A stretch of DNA of 64,000 bases from Byssochlamys sp. IMV 00236 (Eukaryota > Ascomycota > Eurotiomycetes > Eurotiales > Thermoascaceae). The notes beneath the pieces are model-generated. The model did no database searches. It was not told the origin of the DNA and saw nothing but the letters and a program-made list of their open reading frames with translations. Of this stretch, positions 1-12,070 are shown in pieces; position 1 is the stretch's first letter, and each line of letters begins with the position of its first letter. A program made the position numbers and the translations under genes. The stretch lies in NCBI GenBank assembly GCA_001931875.2, contig MSJH02000578.1, positions 1-64,000 on the forward strand. The letters are read 5' to 3'.

Positions 1-3000
1 GTCACCTCTAGGCTCTGTCACTCTGTGGATCGGTCACTATTATTGTTGTTGCTCTCCTATTTCGCACCAGGGCTATGGCGCCAACCGGGATTCATTGCCG
101 GAAGTCGCGATAAATCCTTCATCTCCTCCATCTGTAACAAAATTTCTCCAGTCTCTTTCCTGGAAAGGGAATTACCTACCCAGAAGCTGAAGTGAACCCC
201 CAATCATCTCCAGCGTTGTTAGCCAGAGTCGCCACTGCGGCGGCCACTTTGGCCAATTCAGGGACCATGGCATCCCAGGGTTCCTACTTCTGGGCAGTGT
301 ACGAGGGCTAGACCCAATCATCCAACAAGTATCAGCCCTCTAAGGTTCAGTCTGACGCCCCCAAACACAGGGCCAAAGTTGAAAACGAGCGTGGCCTTTC
401 GGAGTCTATAATCCTCGAACAATGCTAGTTGTATCACTGTCTCCTCAATGGAGGAGGCGAAATGCCAAAAAGAAATTGACAACTGATAGCGTCTAGGCAT
501 AAGCATCAGGGGAAAATAATAAATAAACTATCACAATATGTAATAACGTCAAACCCCCCAAATTGGGTATCCACGTAGCGTAGCTCATATTTCGAAATCG
601 GCGATTTCGGGGACCTCGAAACTAAGGAGTTTTTGTTTCAGTGTGTGGATAACTATAACTCGTAACTAATTATAGGTAAGGGTATGACATAACCGACATT
701 CTCCATCTATTTCGGATGTTTTTCTATCTTTGTTAGCCGATAGATGGAGGAAGAATAATATGTAAACCAAGTTTATTCTTCTACAGTATATGTGCATGTA
801 TACAGTACAATAATCCCGTGACCAATCAGTCATAGAGATCTAATTACGTACTTGAACTGGCGAGATCACTCTAGAATCTATAGCTAGATCTATCTATTAT
901 CATATAAATAAATAGAGAATTACTTCGGAAATCACTCCTGTATGATAGACTAATCACTGTCTAGTTATCTTGCACATACTAGGCACTAATATCGGAGTTT
1001 AGATGCTCTCACATAATTAAGTAAAATCATAATAGATTTTATTCCACAGAGTATAATCCTGACCGCAATAGTTTAGTTTTAGAATCGATAGTATACTCTG
1101 TCGGCGCATAAAGCGAATGTCTAGGTAATTTGTTACCTAATTATCCGTTTACAGCACGTCCTGAATATACCATAGGGTAGAAACTGATCTCGATTCTTTG
1201 TATGTCATAGGAGATAGATATGGGTTTAGACCTCCTCCTAGAGCTAGATTCGAGCAAGGTGGTTCAATTCAGATGTCGCTTTCGTGTTATTTGATATACT
1301 CTCCAAACAGGATAGCTTGTAGAAAATGGCGACGTATATATATATATATATACACTTGCGCGTTGGTCCTCGAGAAGGTATTTGTATACAGTTTTACCCA
1401 GTATTCGATATAAAATGAATGTATATCACTATCTATTTTCTTCTTCCGTAGGTTTGTGCAAGAGATATGGCCATCCGCAAAGGACAGTAGAGGGAGGGTT
1501 TCAAATACGCAGCAAGCCCTATGTATGTATACTGTCGTATTTGATTCAGTGAAAAGAAATAAACCCAAGAAAAATAATAGCAATATCAGAAAGGCCTTGG
1601 TTCATGGAATCTAGTTTGATATTGTGATTATCAAGTTTAACTCTGTCTGATTGATGGGATGTATGTACCTCTAGTATACACCTAAACTGAAGTTAAACCA
1701 CAGCTTACGATACGATTAATCGATAGCCCAAACCCAATTAAGAAGTTGCTATGTTGAAGCTCACAGTACACAAGTTGACAAGGAGCTATCCTTGAGAAGG
1801 AGGGGGTCTATAGAAGACGACAACACATAGTTAGACTGCTAAATAAGTGTGTGTGCTATGCATGCATGCTGATGTACGGCAAGTCTAGGTATGCAAAGAC
1901 AAATGAGGGGGGACAGCATAGAGAAAGGATCGTGGAAGAGCTGAAGCAAATATGCATTGCAGTATGCGTACTCAGACATATGCATCGATCACGTATTTCC
2001 CAAGAAATACCATTGAAGGCAGGACGATTGTTTTAATATAGAACGTGCAAGCACTATAACTGCAACATAATACACATGCATGGTTACCTGAGCCATCTGC
2101 AGCATGGGGATATCTCAAATGACAACAGTTTCTCGAGGACTCGGTTTCGGTGGCTAGTGTATGCAACCTGTTGGTGTCCTCTGCCTGGAGAGAATCAATG
2201 CTGATGGTCTGAGCGGATAAGCACCTGTGATGGTAAATTACAGCCATCATCGAGGAGAATGGGTTAGAAGTAGTGCATGTATCAATATAATGCATGCAGA
2301 TAAGATCCTGGTGGACTTGCAGGGCGTGGCCATGCATATAGCTCTGGTGATCGCAGCAGAAGGTCGGCCTAACGGATAGAATAAGTAAAGAAGATGGCGA
2401 TCAGACCCTTAGTTTATACAGCAATAATATTAAGTTTTCCATATTCGTGTTGTAGATGCGGGGAGGATAGATCAACAAAGGTAGCTTCGATATTTATTCC
2501 GTTTTTGAGCGCAAGGATCGATTCTTCGTCACAGTTTGGCATCATAGGAAATAGGACAAAGTCTCCCGCACGCTGCATGTGCTCTCCCACACAGTCTCAC
2601 ACGTATGGTTGCAATACTGTATCAATCCGGTTGCATAACCGTTCATGTGGCGACCCGTTCCACGGGGACCGCTGTTTAGGGCTGATATGGATACGAGGAT
2701 AAGTGAGGCATGCTGTCACGCATAGGCATGAAAGCTTGTACGTCTACCCGATGCGCCAGTGACAATTAGCCAGCCACAGATGCGGAGCAAGTACCTTAGT
2801 GCTTACCTTCGGGATGGGGGCTGCCCCCATGATATTGAGCACTAAGATGCTCATAGACGGTCCTGTTGTCCGTGGTTTCCACATTTCTCTCGTAAGGATC
2901 ATGATCTCTAAGGCTGGCTGTAACCATGGGAAAGGTTTCCAACAACGATCAGACGTTTAGCACCAAGTAAAAAGACTCGTATCGCCATCCCAACAGTCAA

Positions 3001-3902
3001 GACGATCAGTGACCCATGGTATGGCTGATGAGTGACACACAACTTTTGGTACTATCGGAAAATATGACCTGTGGAGTGTCGAGATAGTCAATGATAGACT
3101 AAGCTTCATTGGATGGACCAGACAGCGGCCCCAGTCACTACCTGATTGTAGGTAACCTTTCATTATCCAGAGAGTCTCGAGCGTAGGCTGAATATAGTTG
3201 GAGATCTGCTCTATAGCATCGGCCTCGAGGTTTGTGTCACCACTTTTCCATTTATCTAGAGAAATAATTGAATAGATGAGGCAATAAGGTAGATCTCTCC
3301 ACGACTCGTCTTGGCGGACTAAATTGAACATTGTCGATATATTGCCGATCACGTTGGGAGTATATGACTATTAACACTGAATCTAGAGCTTGACCCCGCA
3401 ATATTGGACCGATTACTTCATGGTCTAATCGCTGTTGTCGTATGGTCAATATCCCTGGAATAGCTGCAGATACCCGTTTGGTCAACCGGGAACTTCCGAG
3501 ATTTCGAAGAGTTAGACGGGTAAGCGATAATAGTGCTTACCAGTTACTGCAGATCATATCGAATTTTCTAGTCAGCTGAATGTCCGACGAACCAAACAGC
3601 GATGCATCGTCACGATGGCACTGCAGGTCAGTCCCAATGCTGACCTAGCAGTCATCCCATTGCAGTATAGGAGAGGGGAACCATGTTGACTTTGGGGGTA
3701 CGGTCTGTAATCCTCTCTCGTTGTCGGTCATGGGAGTAAGACAAGGACATTTATCGTGATCTCACGGTGTATCTTCCTTTTCCCCGAATTCAGTGGCATG
3801 CTCTTTCAGTACGTATTGACGTATGCATATTGATAATAAGAACCCTGTTTGCTTGATGCTGATACTATATTTGCGATAGTTGGCCTATTACCTTGCCACA
3901 GC
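1..3902. other. AT-rich gene-poor left end
   Basis: No gene could be reconstructed here. The stretch is visibly AT-rich up to about 2.3 kb, with a short TA repeat at 1335-1352, and carries only short open frames. Two minus-strand patches look somewhat protein-like, around 200-507 and 2957-3720, but neither can be joined into a clean gene; both are described as findings. No tRNA, rRNA or transposase signature was seen. Confidence 0.6.
1335..1352. repeat. (TA)n microsatellite
   Basis: An uninterrupted run of about nine TA units in non-coding AT-rich DNA. Seen directly; no function implied. Confidence 0.9.
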
Positions 3903-4653
3903 TCAGGGTTCTCCAGTCGGGACGGATGGAAAGAGTGCCGGATCCTTCAGCCGCTCACGGTTCCTTTTTGCAAGCTCGATGTTGCGGAGCCTGTCAACTC
4001 GCATCTGATAAAAGTTCCTAAATCAGTCAGTCTACATTACCAGGGCATCTTCATCTTCGTGACGTACTTGTGAAGGGAGAAAACACGTGGAGTATCGTCC
4101 GGTTTGGACTCAGTTGCCGCTTTTTTGATGGCGTCGATCTGTTTCAGCGTCAACACCTGTCTTTAGAAGCAAAGATACGTTTAGTTTTCGAGAGAAAGGA
4201 CCTTCTCATTTTTCTCTTTCTCTGCGTCAACTGATTCCTCCTTTTTCTTTTTATCTTTACCATCTTCCCCTTTATCATTCTTCTTTTCTTTGTCTTCTTT
4301 TTCTTTCTTCCTTCGCTGCTTTTCTTCATACTCTTTCTTCACCTTTTCGATCTCAAGTGCTAGTTCCTCTTCCTTCTTCTTTGCCGCCTCCTTTTCCGAG
4401 TCGACAATAGGAGAGCAGAACCCCCGGTCCTTCAAATGTGCAGGACAAACATAGAAGAAATCCTGCATAAGTCAGAGAAACCAGCTCTACTGAGAACACC
4501 GGACAGATTTATGCGATGGACCGATATATAGGGAACTCTTACTTTATTGTCAGGCGTAATCAACACGCTTGTAGACGGTTTATAGCAGATGTAACATGCC
4601 TTGGCGGAGCTGTCCGCCACGCGGCGTAAGTGCCACACATTAGGGAGAGACAT
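3903..4653 (-). CDS. VFA1: VPS4-associated protein 1 (Vfa1 family)
   Basis: Vfa1 binds the AAA-ATPase Vps4 and takes part in ESCRT-dependent multivesicular-body sorting at endosomes (family knowledge). Four exons fit: 4653-4543, 4462-4202, 4156-4068 and 4017-3903, giving 191 residues, close to yeast Vfa1 (about 200). The N-terminus has the family signature: a CxxC pair (CYIC, residues 20-23) followed after intron 1 by VCPAHL and GFC, a likely zinc-binding set. Residues about 55-115 are a Lys/Glu-rich coiled-coil-like stretch. The C-terminus begins LHKNFYQMRVDRLR, the conserved Vps4-binding type end. Start chosen at MSLPNVWHLRR because the family motif begins there. One oddity: the donor of intron 2 reads GTCCTT, non-standard at positions 3-6, but it is the only one that keeps frame. 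Identification is strong; exact splice of intron 2 is less sure. Confidence 0.9.
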
Positions 4654-5183
4654 CGTTCTGAAGACTACAATTCCTTCCTGAACAACTGAGGAAATTCCCC
4701 GACACTGCTCCTGGTATTCTGGGGCCGAACTGTTGCCGAAATGGCAGAGAAAATAGCTATTAAGAGGTACTATTGCGGGGTGTTCCAGTCGTCGGGCGGA
4801 ATTGCGGGCTCCGATCTTGATAGATCTAGATAGGTCATGTGATTGAATTAGGGACGACAAGCAAGTTTCAGCAACGACAGAGAACATCTTTTGCGCCTTT
4901 AATACATTGGTCGAATGATTACCCTTCTTGCGTGGTCGAGTACAAACGAATCTTGTATTACTGTGCCATTATCTTTCTGGCCTCTGATGGCTACCTAATT
5001 CAGCATCAACTTTCAGGCAATGTGTTGACCACACTCTAATATCTGTTTCTTCTATCACACAAACTACGGCCTTAATATGCAAATTAGTGAAAATGAAAAA
5101 CCCTCCCTAATGCAAGCACAATATACCCCCATGACGGACAGATGAAGGGACGGATATAACGAAAACTTAGAGTAGGTCGCGAA
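4654..5183. other. Intergenic, VFA1 promoter and thioesterase 3' end
   Basis: About 530 bp between the VFA1 start and the stop of the next minus-strand gene. It should contain the VFA1 promoter and the terminator of the thioesterase gene. No distinct site recognised. Confidence 0.5.
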
Positions 5184-6802
5184 CTACTCCGTCAAGCCCT
5201 TCTCCATCGCCTTCAGAGCGTGCTGTCCCAACGAGCCGGGCAAAATGCCTTTCGCGTTCTCTGCACGTCTTCTCGCATCTATCCAGATCATAAACTCATC
5301 GTAGGTCTTCGGCATGACCTGGATGTCCTTCTCTACCAGGAATGTGTAGTTGAACATACCGGTCGATTTTCTCGTTCCGTGCTCGACATCGCGAACCTTG
5401 GTGTCGACTCTGACCTGGACCTTGGTGAATTTGGTCTCATCACCCTCCTTACCTTCAGGCTCGGTGTAGGAAACTGACGCTCTCAGATACAACACGCTGC
5501 CCACAGGCACAGGGTTTTCAAAGGTACTCGGGTCCAACGCGATGAAAGTCGGCCTGGCGTGAGCAAAAGAGGCTGCACAGCAGAAGGCCAGCTCGAACGA
5601 CTGTCTCAAGAGGAAACCACCGAAAATCATGAAGTTGTGACGATTGCGGTGCTGTGGCTGCATGATCATGGCTGATTTGAGGACCGTGTCGTTCATAAAG
5701 ACTACGTTGGAAGGTCGCTTGTCCGGAACGTTAGGGTCTATTGAGAGTCAGTATGGTCTGCGCTCGTTTTGCCTCGCGATGAAGACTGCTTACTCGACCA
5801 TGAAGCCTCCTTCATCCACATTGAGTGGATAAGGTTGCTCTCTTCGTCGTTCGGCGCTTGTTCCAGCAAGCTCCGCTGTCTCAAGGACTTCTTAGCTTTG
5901 TAGTTGGCTTCTCCCTTTTTGAAGAGACGCCGTTCTTCCTCCGTCTCTATCTTGAGAGGGGCAACAGGGACAGGCCTATGGAGCATATCAGTAAAGAGCT
6001 CGATGTTTCCATGCAGCTAGGCTTCAACACCCACTTTCTCGTGATAGGGTCGAGGGACACCATGGTGAAAGCGCAGGTAATGAGAACGTCCTCTGGCTTC
6101 ACCTGTTCTCCATCTGCGGGCGCTTTGGCTACCTGGAGGGAGACCTCCATACTGGACCTGCCAGTTGCATAAGTGACCTGTCCGCTGATCTCTAGATCAC
6201 AAATCTCCTTGAGTTGGTTCTCAATGGTGATCCTATCCACCGCAGCAGTCACCGTGGCTACAGCGTCGCCGGTATGTCTGTACGCAACAACACCCGCAAA
6301 TGCATCAAGGTCCATAAACAGAGCTCCCAATCTGTCCGATGGAGTTAGCTTGATGCTCTAAACTTGAAGCATTCCCGTCGTCTGGACTTACCTGATACGG
6401 CCCGTTGCATTGAGATACGAGTCCAGCAGCCATTTGTCTTGTGCCAGGGGCAACACCTGAAAAGCTCTAATGAGCAGAGTATCCAGTTTTACATGAACCA
6501 TGCACACTCACCGCGCAGTAGTAGCTATCAGACATCCTTCTCGGGGTAAGATCGGGCCCCGAGTGCTCCGCCGGAGCCTTTCCCTGGGAGTTGGCAGCAT
6601 CCTCTCGAGCCTTCGTCAGGGCATCAATCCAAGGCGTCTTCACACGCATTGGCAGCCATGTCGGCCGAGATGCTGCATTAGCCTGTGCTGGATGGAAGTC
6701 CCTCGACAGGAGAGGTTGGAACTGCTTCGAGGCCCTAGTGCATGGTGTAGACACGGCGCGCCTAGAACTGGCCAAAGCCGTCCTTCTACCGATCCCGAAC
6801 AT
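5184..6802 (-). CDS. Mitochondrial acyl-CoA thioesterase (ACOT9/10-like, double hotdog)
   Basis: Hydrolyses acyl-CoA to free acid and CoA, probably in the mitochondrial matrix. Five exons keep frame: 6802-6512, 6456-6392, 6355-6035, 5975-5794 and 5737-5184, giving 470 residues, in the normal range for fungal ACOT9-like proteins. The N-terminus is Arg/Ser-rich without acidic residues (MFGIGRRTALASSRRA), a good mitochondrial presequence. Hotdog repeat 1 includes the MDLDAFAGVVAYRH stretch (about residues 130-145). Repeat 2 includes HNFMIFGGFLLRQSFELAF (about residues 320-340), the family's conserved helix entry. Intron 2 uses an acceptor ending AGAG so that Ser-Ile-Lys follows in frame. It is divergent from the monooxygenase-like gene at 7668. 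Substrate chain length cannot be read from sequence. Confidence 0.9.
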
Positions 6803-7667
6803 GATTCCCTTTCAGTACGGTTCTACTGCAGGATGGTGATAACAGGTTTGCGACTATTACTATCTTGTGGGATGATTCAGAATGACTCCGGAATCTAAAG
6901 TCGCAATGCTAGTTTTCCCGTTCCGGGTGAAGACTGATCCGTCAGACGGGAACATCAATTAGCCTTGATCGCCCAGCACCGCCGTGATGAACGATGTTGT
7001 TTCATGTCTATTCATACAGCAGTTTTCCGTTCGATACTCTTTATACGCCATGTTCTCTTATCACGGACTCGGTATAGCGCCCAGAGTGCGCTCAATGCGC
7101 GCTTGTGAATTTCGCAAACGGCATCTTTCGGGAATATCTAATGACATCATCCCGCCATGAACTCTTTCGATGCGCATCTTCACGATCATTTCCCAGGCAG
7201 CCGATATACTCAACTGAACACGCTAAGTGGCTAATTGTACAGATGGAGACAGACTGCAGCAACAATGGCTCCATCTATACAGGAACAGGGCCACTTCTAC
7301 CTATGCAACCACGAGCCGATATCCGACTCGCCCGAGACAGCTACAACAGCGCATCCGGTACCGCAGGAACCGAAGCGCAGATCGAAAGCTTGATTTACAA
7401 AGCTATCCACAAGTCGATATACCATCAGATATGTGGAGGAGAGCTGTATGTGACTGGCTGTCGCCCTTCTCGGCCGACAGATCGTCAAAATGACTTCATC
7501 GACTTTATGAAGTATACAAAAGCGACCACAGCTTATGTGATCTGGTACTCGAGCTGAGGTATATAAATCAAGCACTTCCAGGGTGTTTCTGGCTGTCAGA
7601 ACATTGAAATCCAGTGAAGATCCATTGAGAAGTTTGATAACTACCAGCGCAAAGGAAATCAACAAAC
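6803..7667. other. Divergent intergenic region, thioesterase / monooxygenase-like gene
   Basis: About 865 bp separating two divergent starts, so it holds both promoters. A 150-codon plus-strand open frame (7105-7557) overlaps it but has no recognisable domain and looks accidental. A TATA-like string (gtatataaat, about 7559-7568) lies roughly 100 bp before the start at 7668. Confidence 0.45.
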
Positions 7668-8998
7668 ATGAGTGACCCCAACAACCCCAACATCCAGAAG
7701 AGGACAACCCCTCAATGGGGTCTCTACCAGAGGGAGAACTTCTGGAAGCTGAATGAGGGCAAGACTGTCCCTTTCAACACAGGTTAGTGTCTTTCAATAT
7801 CCTATATATATCAACCCTATCCAACTAACAGCGACTGCGTTCGTTAGACCCCAAGAAGTTGGAAGAAAAGGCAAAGGAAGTCCTCAGTCTGGGAGGATGG
7901 TACTATGCATCTTCGAATGCTGGCATGTCCAACACACATCTTGCCAACCGACAGGCATTCTTCCGTCACCGTATCATCCCGAACCAGCTCGTGGACACCA
8001 ACCTCCGAGACACCACTACAGAGATCTTCGGCCACAAGGTCTCCGCCCCCATTGGATTCGCACCTATCGGTATCAACAAGATCTACCACAACCTTGCTGA
8101 GGTGCCCGTTGCCAAAGTGGCTGGCGAGTTGAATCTGCCATACTGTCTCTCCACGGCAGGGAGCACACCGATCGAGAAAGTCGCTGAAGCGAACGGCAAA
8201 GGCCCACGCTTCTATCAGCTATACATGCCACACGACGACGAACTGACCCTTTCACTGCTCAACCGTGCCTGGAAGTCTGGTTTTGACGCCCTGATCCTCA
8301 CAACCGATACCTGGCAACTGGGCTGGCGACATGACGATGTCGCTAACTCCAACTACGCCTTCTACCGCGGCATCGGCGCGGACCTTGGTCTCAGCGACCC
8401 TGTATTCCAGAAACGATGCCGCGAGGCCGGCATCGACCCAGAGAAAGACAAAGTCGCAGCATCCGCGAAGTGGATCGACAGCGTCTGGCACGGCCGCGCC
8501 TGGTCCTGGGAGAAGATCCCATGGCTGATCAAGGAGTGGAAGCGCATCTCCGGCGGCCGCCCCTTCGCCATCAAGGGCATCCAATCCGTCGCTGACGCCA
8601 AGAAATGCGTCGAGCTAGGCGTCGATGGTATCGTGGTCAGTAACCACGCCGGCCGCCAAGTCGACGGCGCCATTGCGTCCCTCGACGCCCTCGAGAACAT
8701 CGCGAACGCCGTCGGCGACAAGATCTATATCATGTTCGACTCTGGCGTGCGTGGGGCCAGTGATGTCGTCAAGGCCCTCTCGCTGGGTGCCAAGTTCGTC
8801 TTCATCGGCCGTCTCTGGGTCTGGGGTCTCAGTATCATGGGTGAAGAGGGTGTTCGACACGTCATGAAATCCCTTCTTGCTGATTTGGACATTCTCATGG
8901 GCGTGGGTGGATTCAATAGCGTGAAGGATTTCAATAAGGATATTCTCGAATCGTACCCGAAGGGGTATACCTTGATTGCTGATAAATCGGCCATCTAA
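7668..8998 (+). CDS. FMN-dependent 2-hydroxyacid oxidase, lactate 2-monooxygenase-like
   Basis: Member of the FMN-dependent alpha-hydroxyacid dehydrogenase family, TIM-barrel fold, oxidising L-2-hydroxy acids. Two exons, 7668-7782 and 7848-8998, give 421 residues. Visible markers are the FMN-site start (APIGFAPIG), the STAGSTPIE strand, FYQLYMP, the conserved Lys of FAIKGI, and the active-site block SNHAGRQVDG, where His is the base and Arg binds the carboxylate, followed by FDSGVRG and FIGRLWVWG. The long loop before WEKIPWLIKEW and the overall match favour lactate 2-monooxygenase over short-chain 2-hydroxyacid oxidase. Most relatives read NHGG; here it is NHAG. There is no signal peptide and no PTS1 (ends DKSAI), so it is probably cytosolic. 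Substrate is inferred only. Confidence 0.88.
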
Positions 8999-10067
8999 AC
9001 CCGAATCAGTTATAAGAGACACAAAGACATAAAACAGGATTTTTATGTCTCATGGCCAGAGGACGAGAGCGGAGCGAGTTCTGACTACTCTCGGGATCAA
9101 ATCCGCAGATACACATGTGGATTGATGAACAGTATGATGACTATGTAACGAGCACAGCATATAGTAATGAAAGGATACAATTTCTACATATCGAGATGAT
9201 ACGAGGTATTATAGAGTAGACGCAGATCTGGATTTGGTCCCTGAATTACAGGGGAAGAAGAAATATTCCTGAATTCCATTTGCATTTTTCCATTCCGTAT
9301 ATCGTAGTGAATATACACCTAACTTAGCTATTCTTGATTCGGAATCTATCTCATAGACAGGGAAAGACAAAGGCTAGCGCGAAGCCACGAGGCTGCAGGG
9401 GGTGGAGTAGCAGGATCAGGAGGGAAAAGAACACGGAGTGTTTCTGCGGAAACGCAGTGAGTTGTTTGTTTGGATAGGGATAAGAGGCTTTCCTTCCTTG
9501 CGTGTTTGTTTCTAGGTCCGAATCCAGCGAACCAAGGCCTATTTTTAAAAAATCGGTTTTATGCTCTTGGTTGACCGATTTAAAAGAGAGAGAAAACAGT
9601 GCCACCTTAGATGCAGAGTGTAACAGATGTGCTGGATAGGATGGGTGACGGCCCCCCGCATGGAGGATGCACCCGTAGCCAGCATGAAAGACAGTGATGG
9701 AGTTGATCGAAAACGAAAGTGCCACAAGGGGTACAAGCCGTAATGGTGCTTGCTCCACTTGCTCGTATAGACGCTGTTAAGGACAGGTAGATGAGACAGG
9801 AAACATTAAAAGGCGATATAGATTGCAATATGCAGCCAGACCGACTGTACAGCTAGGTCGGGAGGAAGGGAAGTAGTAGTAGAGGTTATGCGCGTTTCAG
9901 AGAGGGTGCGCAATAGAGTACAAAAGAAGCATCGGACCTAGGACATGGAGCTTGTAGTGTAGTCCACCCCAAGGCTCTTGTATATCGAATGTCCACTTCA
10001 GTAACCATGATGGATGCTCACGGAGAATGTTCAGGGAATTTTGATTCTCAAGCCGCCCAGCGTGCGT
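8999..10067. other. Convergent intergenic region
   Basis: About 1.07 kb between the 3' ends of the monooxygenase-like gene and the aspartic protease. Open frames on the minus strand at 9351-9828 overlap each other in different frames and have no domain. Both terminators are expected here; nothing else seen. Confidence 0.5.
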
Positions 10068-11559
10068 TTAGAGAAGCGACAGCCAGAGCATGGTTCCAAA
10101 GCCCGCGAGGAGGAGCGGGAGATTGACAGAAGTTGTACCCGCGGTTCCATTCGCTGCTTGGTGCGGAGAGGTGCCCGAAGCCGAAGCCGTAGCCGTGGAA
10201 CTAGACGTCGAGACAGCCTGGGCGTTGGATGCCACGGTGGGCTGGGTAGTCGAATTGGATGGAGTCTGATCAGCACGGTTGGCAAACCCTACTCGGTTGT
10301 TGTCATAGTCGAAGACAGAGTAGACATTCTTCATGAAAACGTCGCCCACTAGCCAGTCTGTGTTCCCGAAGGTCGTGTGGCCGATGATGTTCGACATGCA
10401 GTTGTTGCCGGTATTGTCGATAGTTGAACCGACGTAATCCTTGGGGGAAATGGCATACGTAGCACCGGAGAATGTGATGGCCACGGTGCTGTTTGAGCTG
10501 CATGGGATGACGAAATCCTCCCCCGAGGGCGAAGAGCCTGGGATAAGAGCATGCAGAGCGCTGGCATCCGCAGGAGGGATCAAGATGTAGGAGGTTCCCG
10601 AGTCGATGATTGCAGACCTGCCAGTCAAATTCAACGCCTTACCATCCACACTAGCATCATCCAGGGGAATCTGCCAGAAGGAGGCATCTCCGGTCGTGTT
10701 GGTGTAGGTAATATCGCCAGCAAATTTGTTCTGGTCGACAGCGCCGAAAGAAATCTCACCATCCTTGGCCCCGTCAGAAGCACGCTGCAGACTGAGAGCC
10801 ACAATGTTCGACTTCAACAACTTCGCATCCGACACGGCATCCATGAAGCTCTTGGTGCCAAGTTGGTTGTTGTCTGATCGGCCCAAACCCAATATGCCGT
10901 CGAACGGATACTGCAGGAAGTCGTCCGACGTCTGCTTCGCCCAGCCAAATGTCATCGTAAACTCGAAGCCAGCAAACGAGACCTTGTCGCTGGCCAGGAC
11001 TCCGCTGACTTTGCCGCTTCCGTAGCCGACGTCCCACGAGTTCGACGTGACCTGTAGACTGGACGAATCGCTCGGTCCAAAAGTGTTGTGTTGTGCGCAG
11101 GCCTTGGACGTGCAGTCCGTACCCATGACCCATGTGTTGAGACCACCGGTATCCAACAGCATCCACATCTCCTTGCCTTGCGACCCGAAATCCACCACGG
11201 AGAAGTATGAATAGTCGTGGCCGTCTTCATCGATCGCGACGCTATGAGACATGGTCGGGGTCTTTCCCTTGATCACTGGATAGTTATTATCTCGACGGAT
11301 CACCTGCAAACACATCAGCTGGGGTGTCAAAGTTAAGAAGGGTTTCCAATTGACGAACATTGTTCGGCACCTTCTTGATATCCAAGCTGATTCCATGGTT
11401 GTCAGCATTGGCTGGCAGAGTCCATGGGAAGAATCGACTCTTCAACTTTCCTGGCGATGAGCTGCCGCTGGAAATATCGAGTTTAAACGAGTAAGGATAG
11501 AAGGCCGTTACGCCTGTTGACAGGAATGTGGAGAGCAGAACACATGATGGGAGATGCAT
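10068..11559 (-). CDS. Secreted aspartic protease (pepsin family A1), probably GPI-anchored
   Basis: Extracellular or wall-bound aspartic endopeptidase. Two exons, 11559-11371 and 11303-10068, give 474 residues. A hydrophobic signal peptide covers about residues 1-19 ([19 protein letters not shown]). A propeptide follows, ending near RRDNNYP. The first catalytic motif is [10 protein letters not shown], the flap is YGSGKVSG, and the second catalytic motif is IIDSGTS. A Cys pair flanks the C-terminal lobe (VIPCSS, NNCMSN). After residue about 410 there is a Ser/Thr/Ala-rich linker, then a short hydrophobic tail ([17 protein letters not shown]), the usual GPI signal. Layout resembles Aspergillus CtsD/yapsin-like enzymes. 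The donor of the single intron (GTGCCG, after AAG AAG) is my choice; GTTCGT 14 bases further also keeps frame. Confidence 0.9.
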
Positions 11560-12045
11560 GATCCGGGGAAGGATCTAATAGTTCTTGAATGTGGCTGGAG
11601 GCAGCATTTGATGGTTTCTGACGAAGCCACTCAGCAAGTCAGATACTCGCAACAGAAATGCGTATTTTCAACGCAACTTGCACTGAGCGAGACACAGAGA
11701 GAACCGGGCTGATATATGTACAGGTGCAGACCAACAGATGTTGGTTCACAATTGTCTGATTGCACTAGCCAAAGGGCTCTGTCTATGACCGATCTATCTC
11801 TTCTTTTCTTTTCCTGCTGGTTCGAGATGTGCAATGGAGAATCTCGAGACCAGACCTATTTTCTGGATAATGAATGTGCTTGCAGACCGGGTTTACTGGA
11901 GGGGGAAACGAGGGAAAACAGAAACCGACGAGGGGTTAGCCACGAGAGAAGACCCCACAGTCCAGCAAGCAATTAAAACAAATGAATGAGAGGACCAGAA
12001 ATTAAAGGAAAGGATGAAAAAGAAGAGACAGGAAGGTACATTGAC

Positions 12046-12070
12046 GATGAAGATGAAGATGAAGATGAAG
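12046..12070. repeat. (GATGAA)n tandem repeat
   Basis: About four units of GATGAA, non-coding as far as can be judged. Seen directly. Confidence 0.85.

Noticed and set aside
7105..7557. 150-codon plus-strand frame between the thioesterase and the monooxygenase-like gene
   Set aside because: No domain, composition unlike neighbours, overlaps a promoter region and another frame in the same place; treated as chance.
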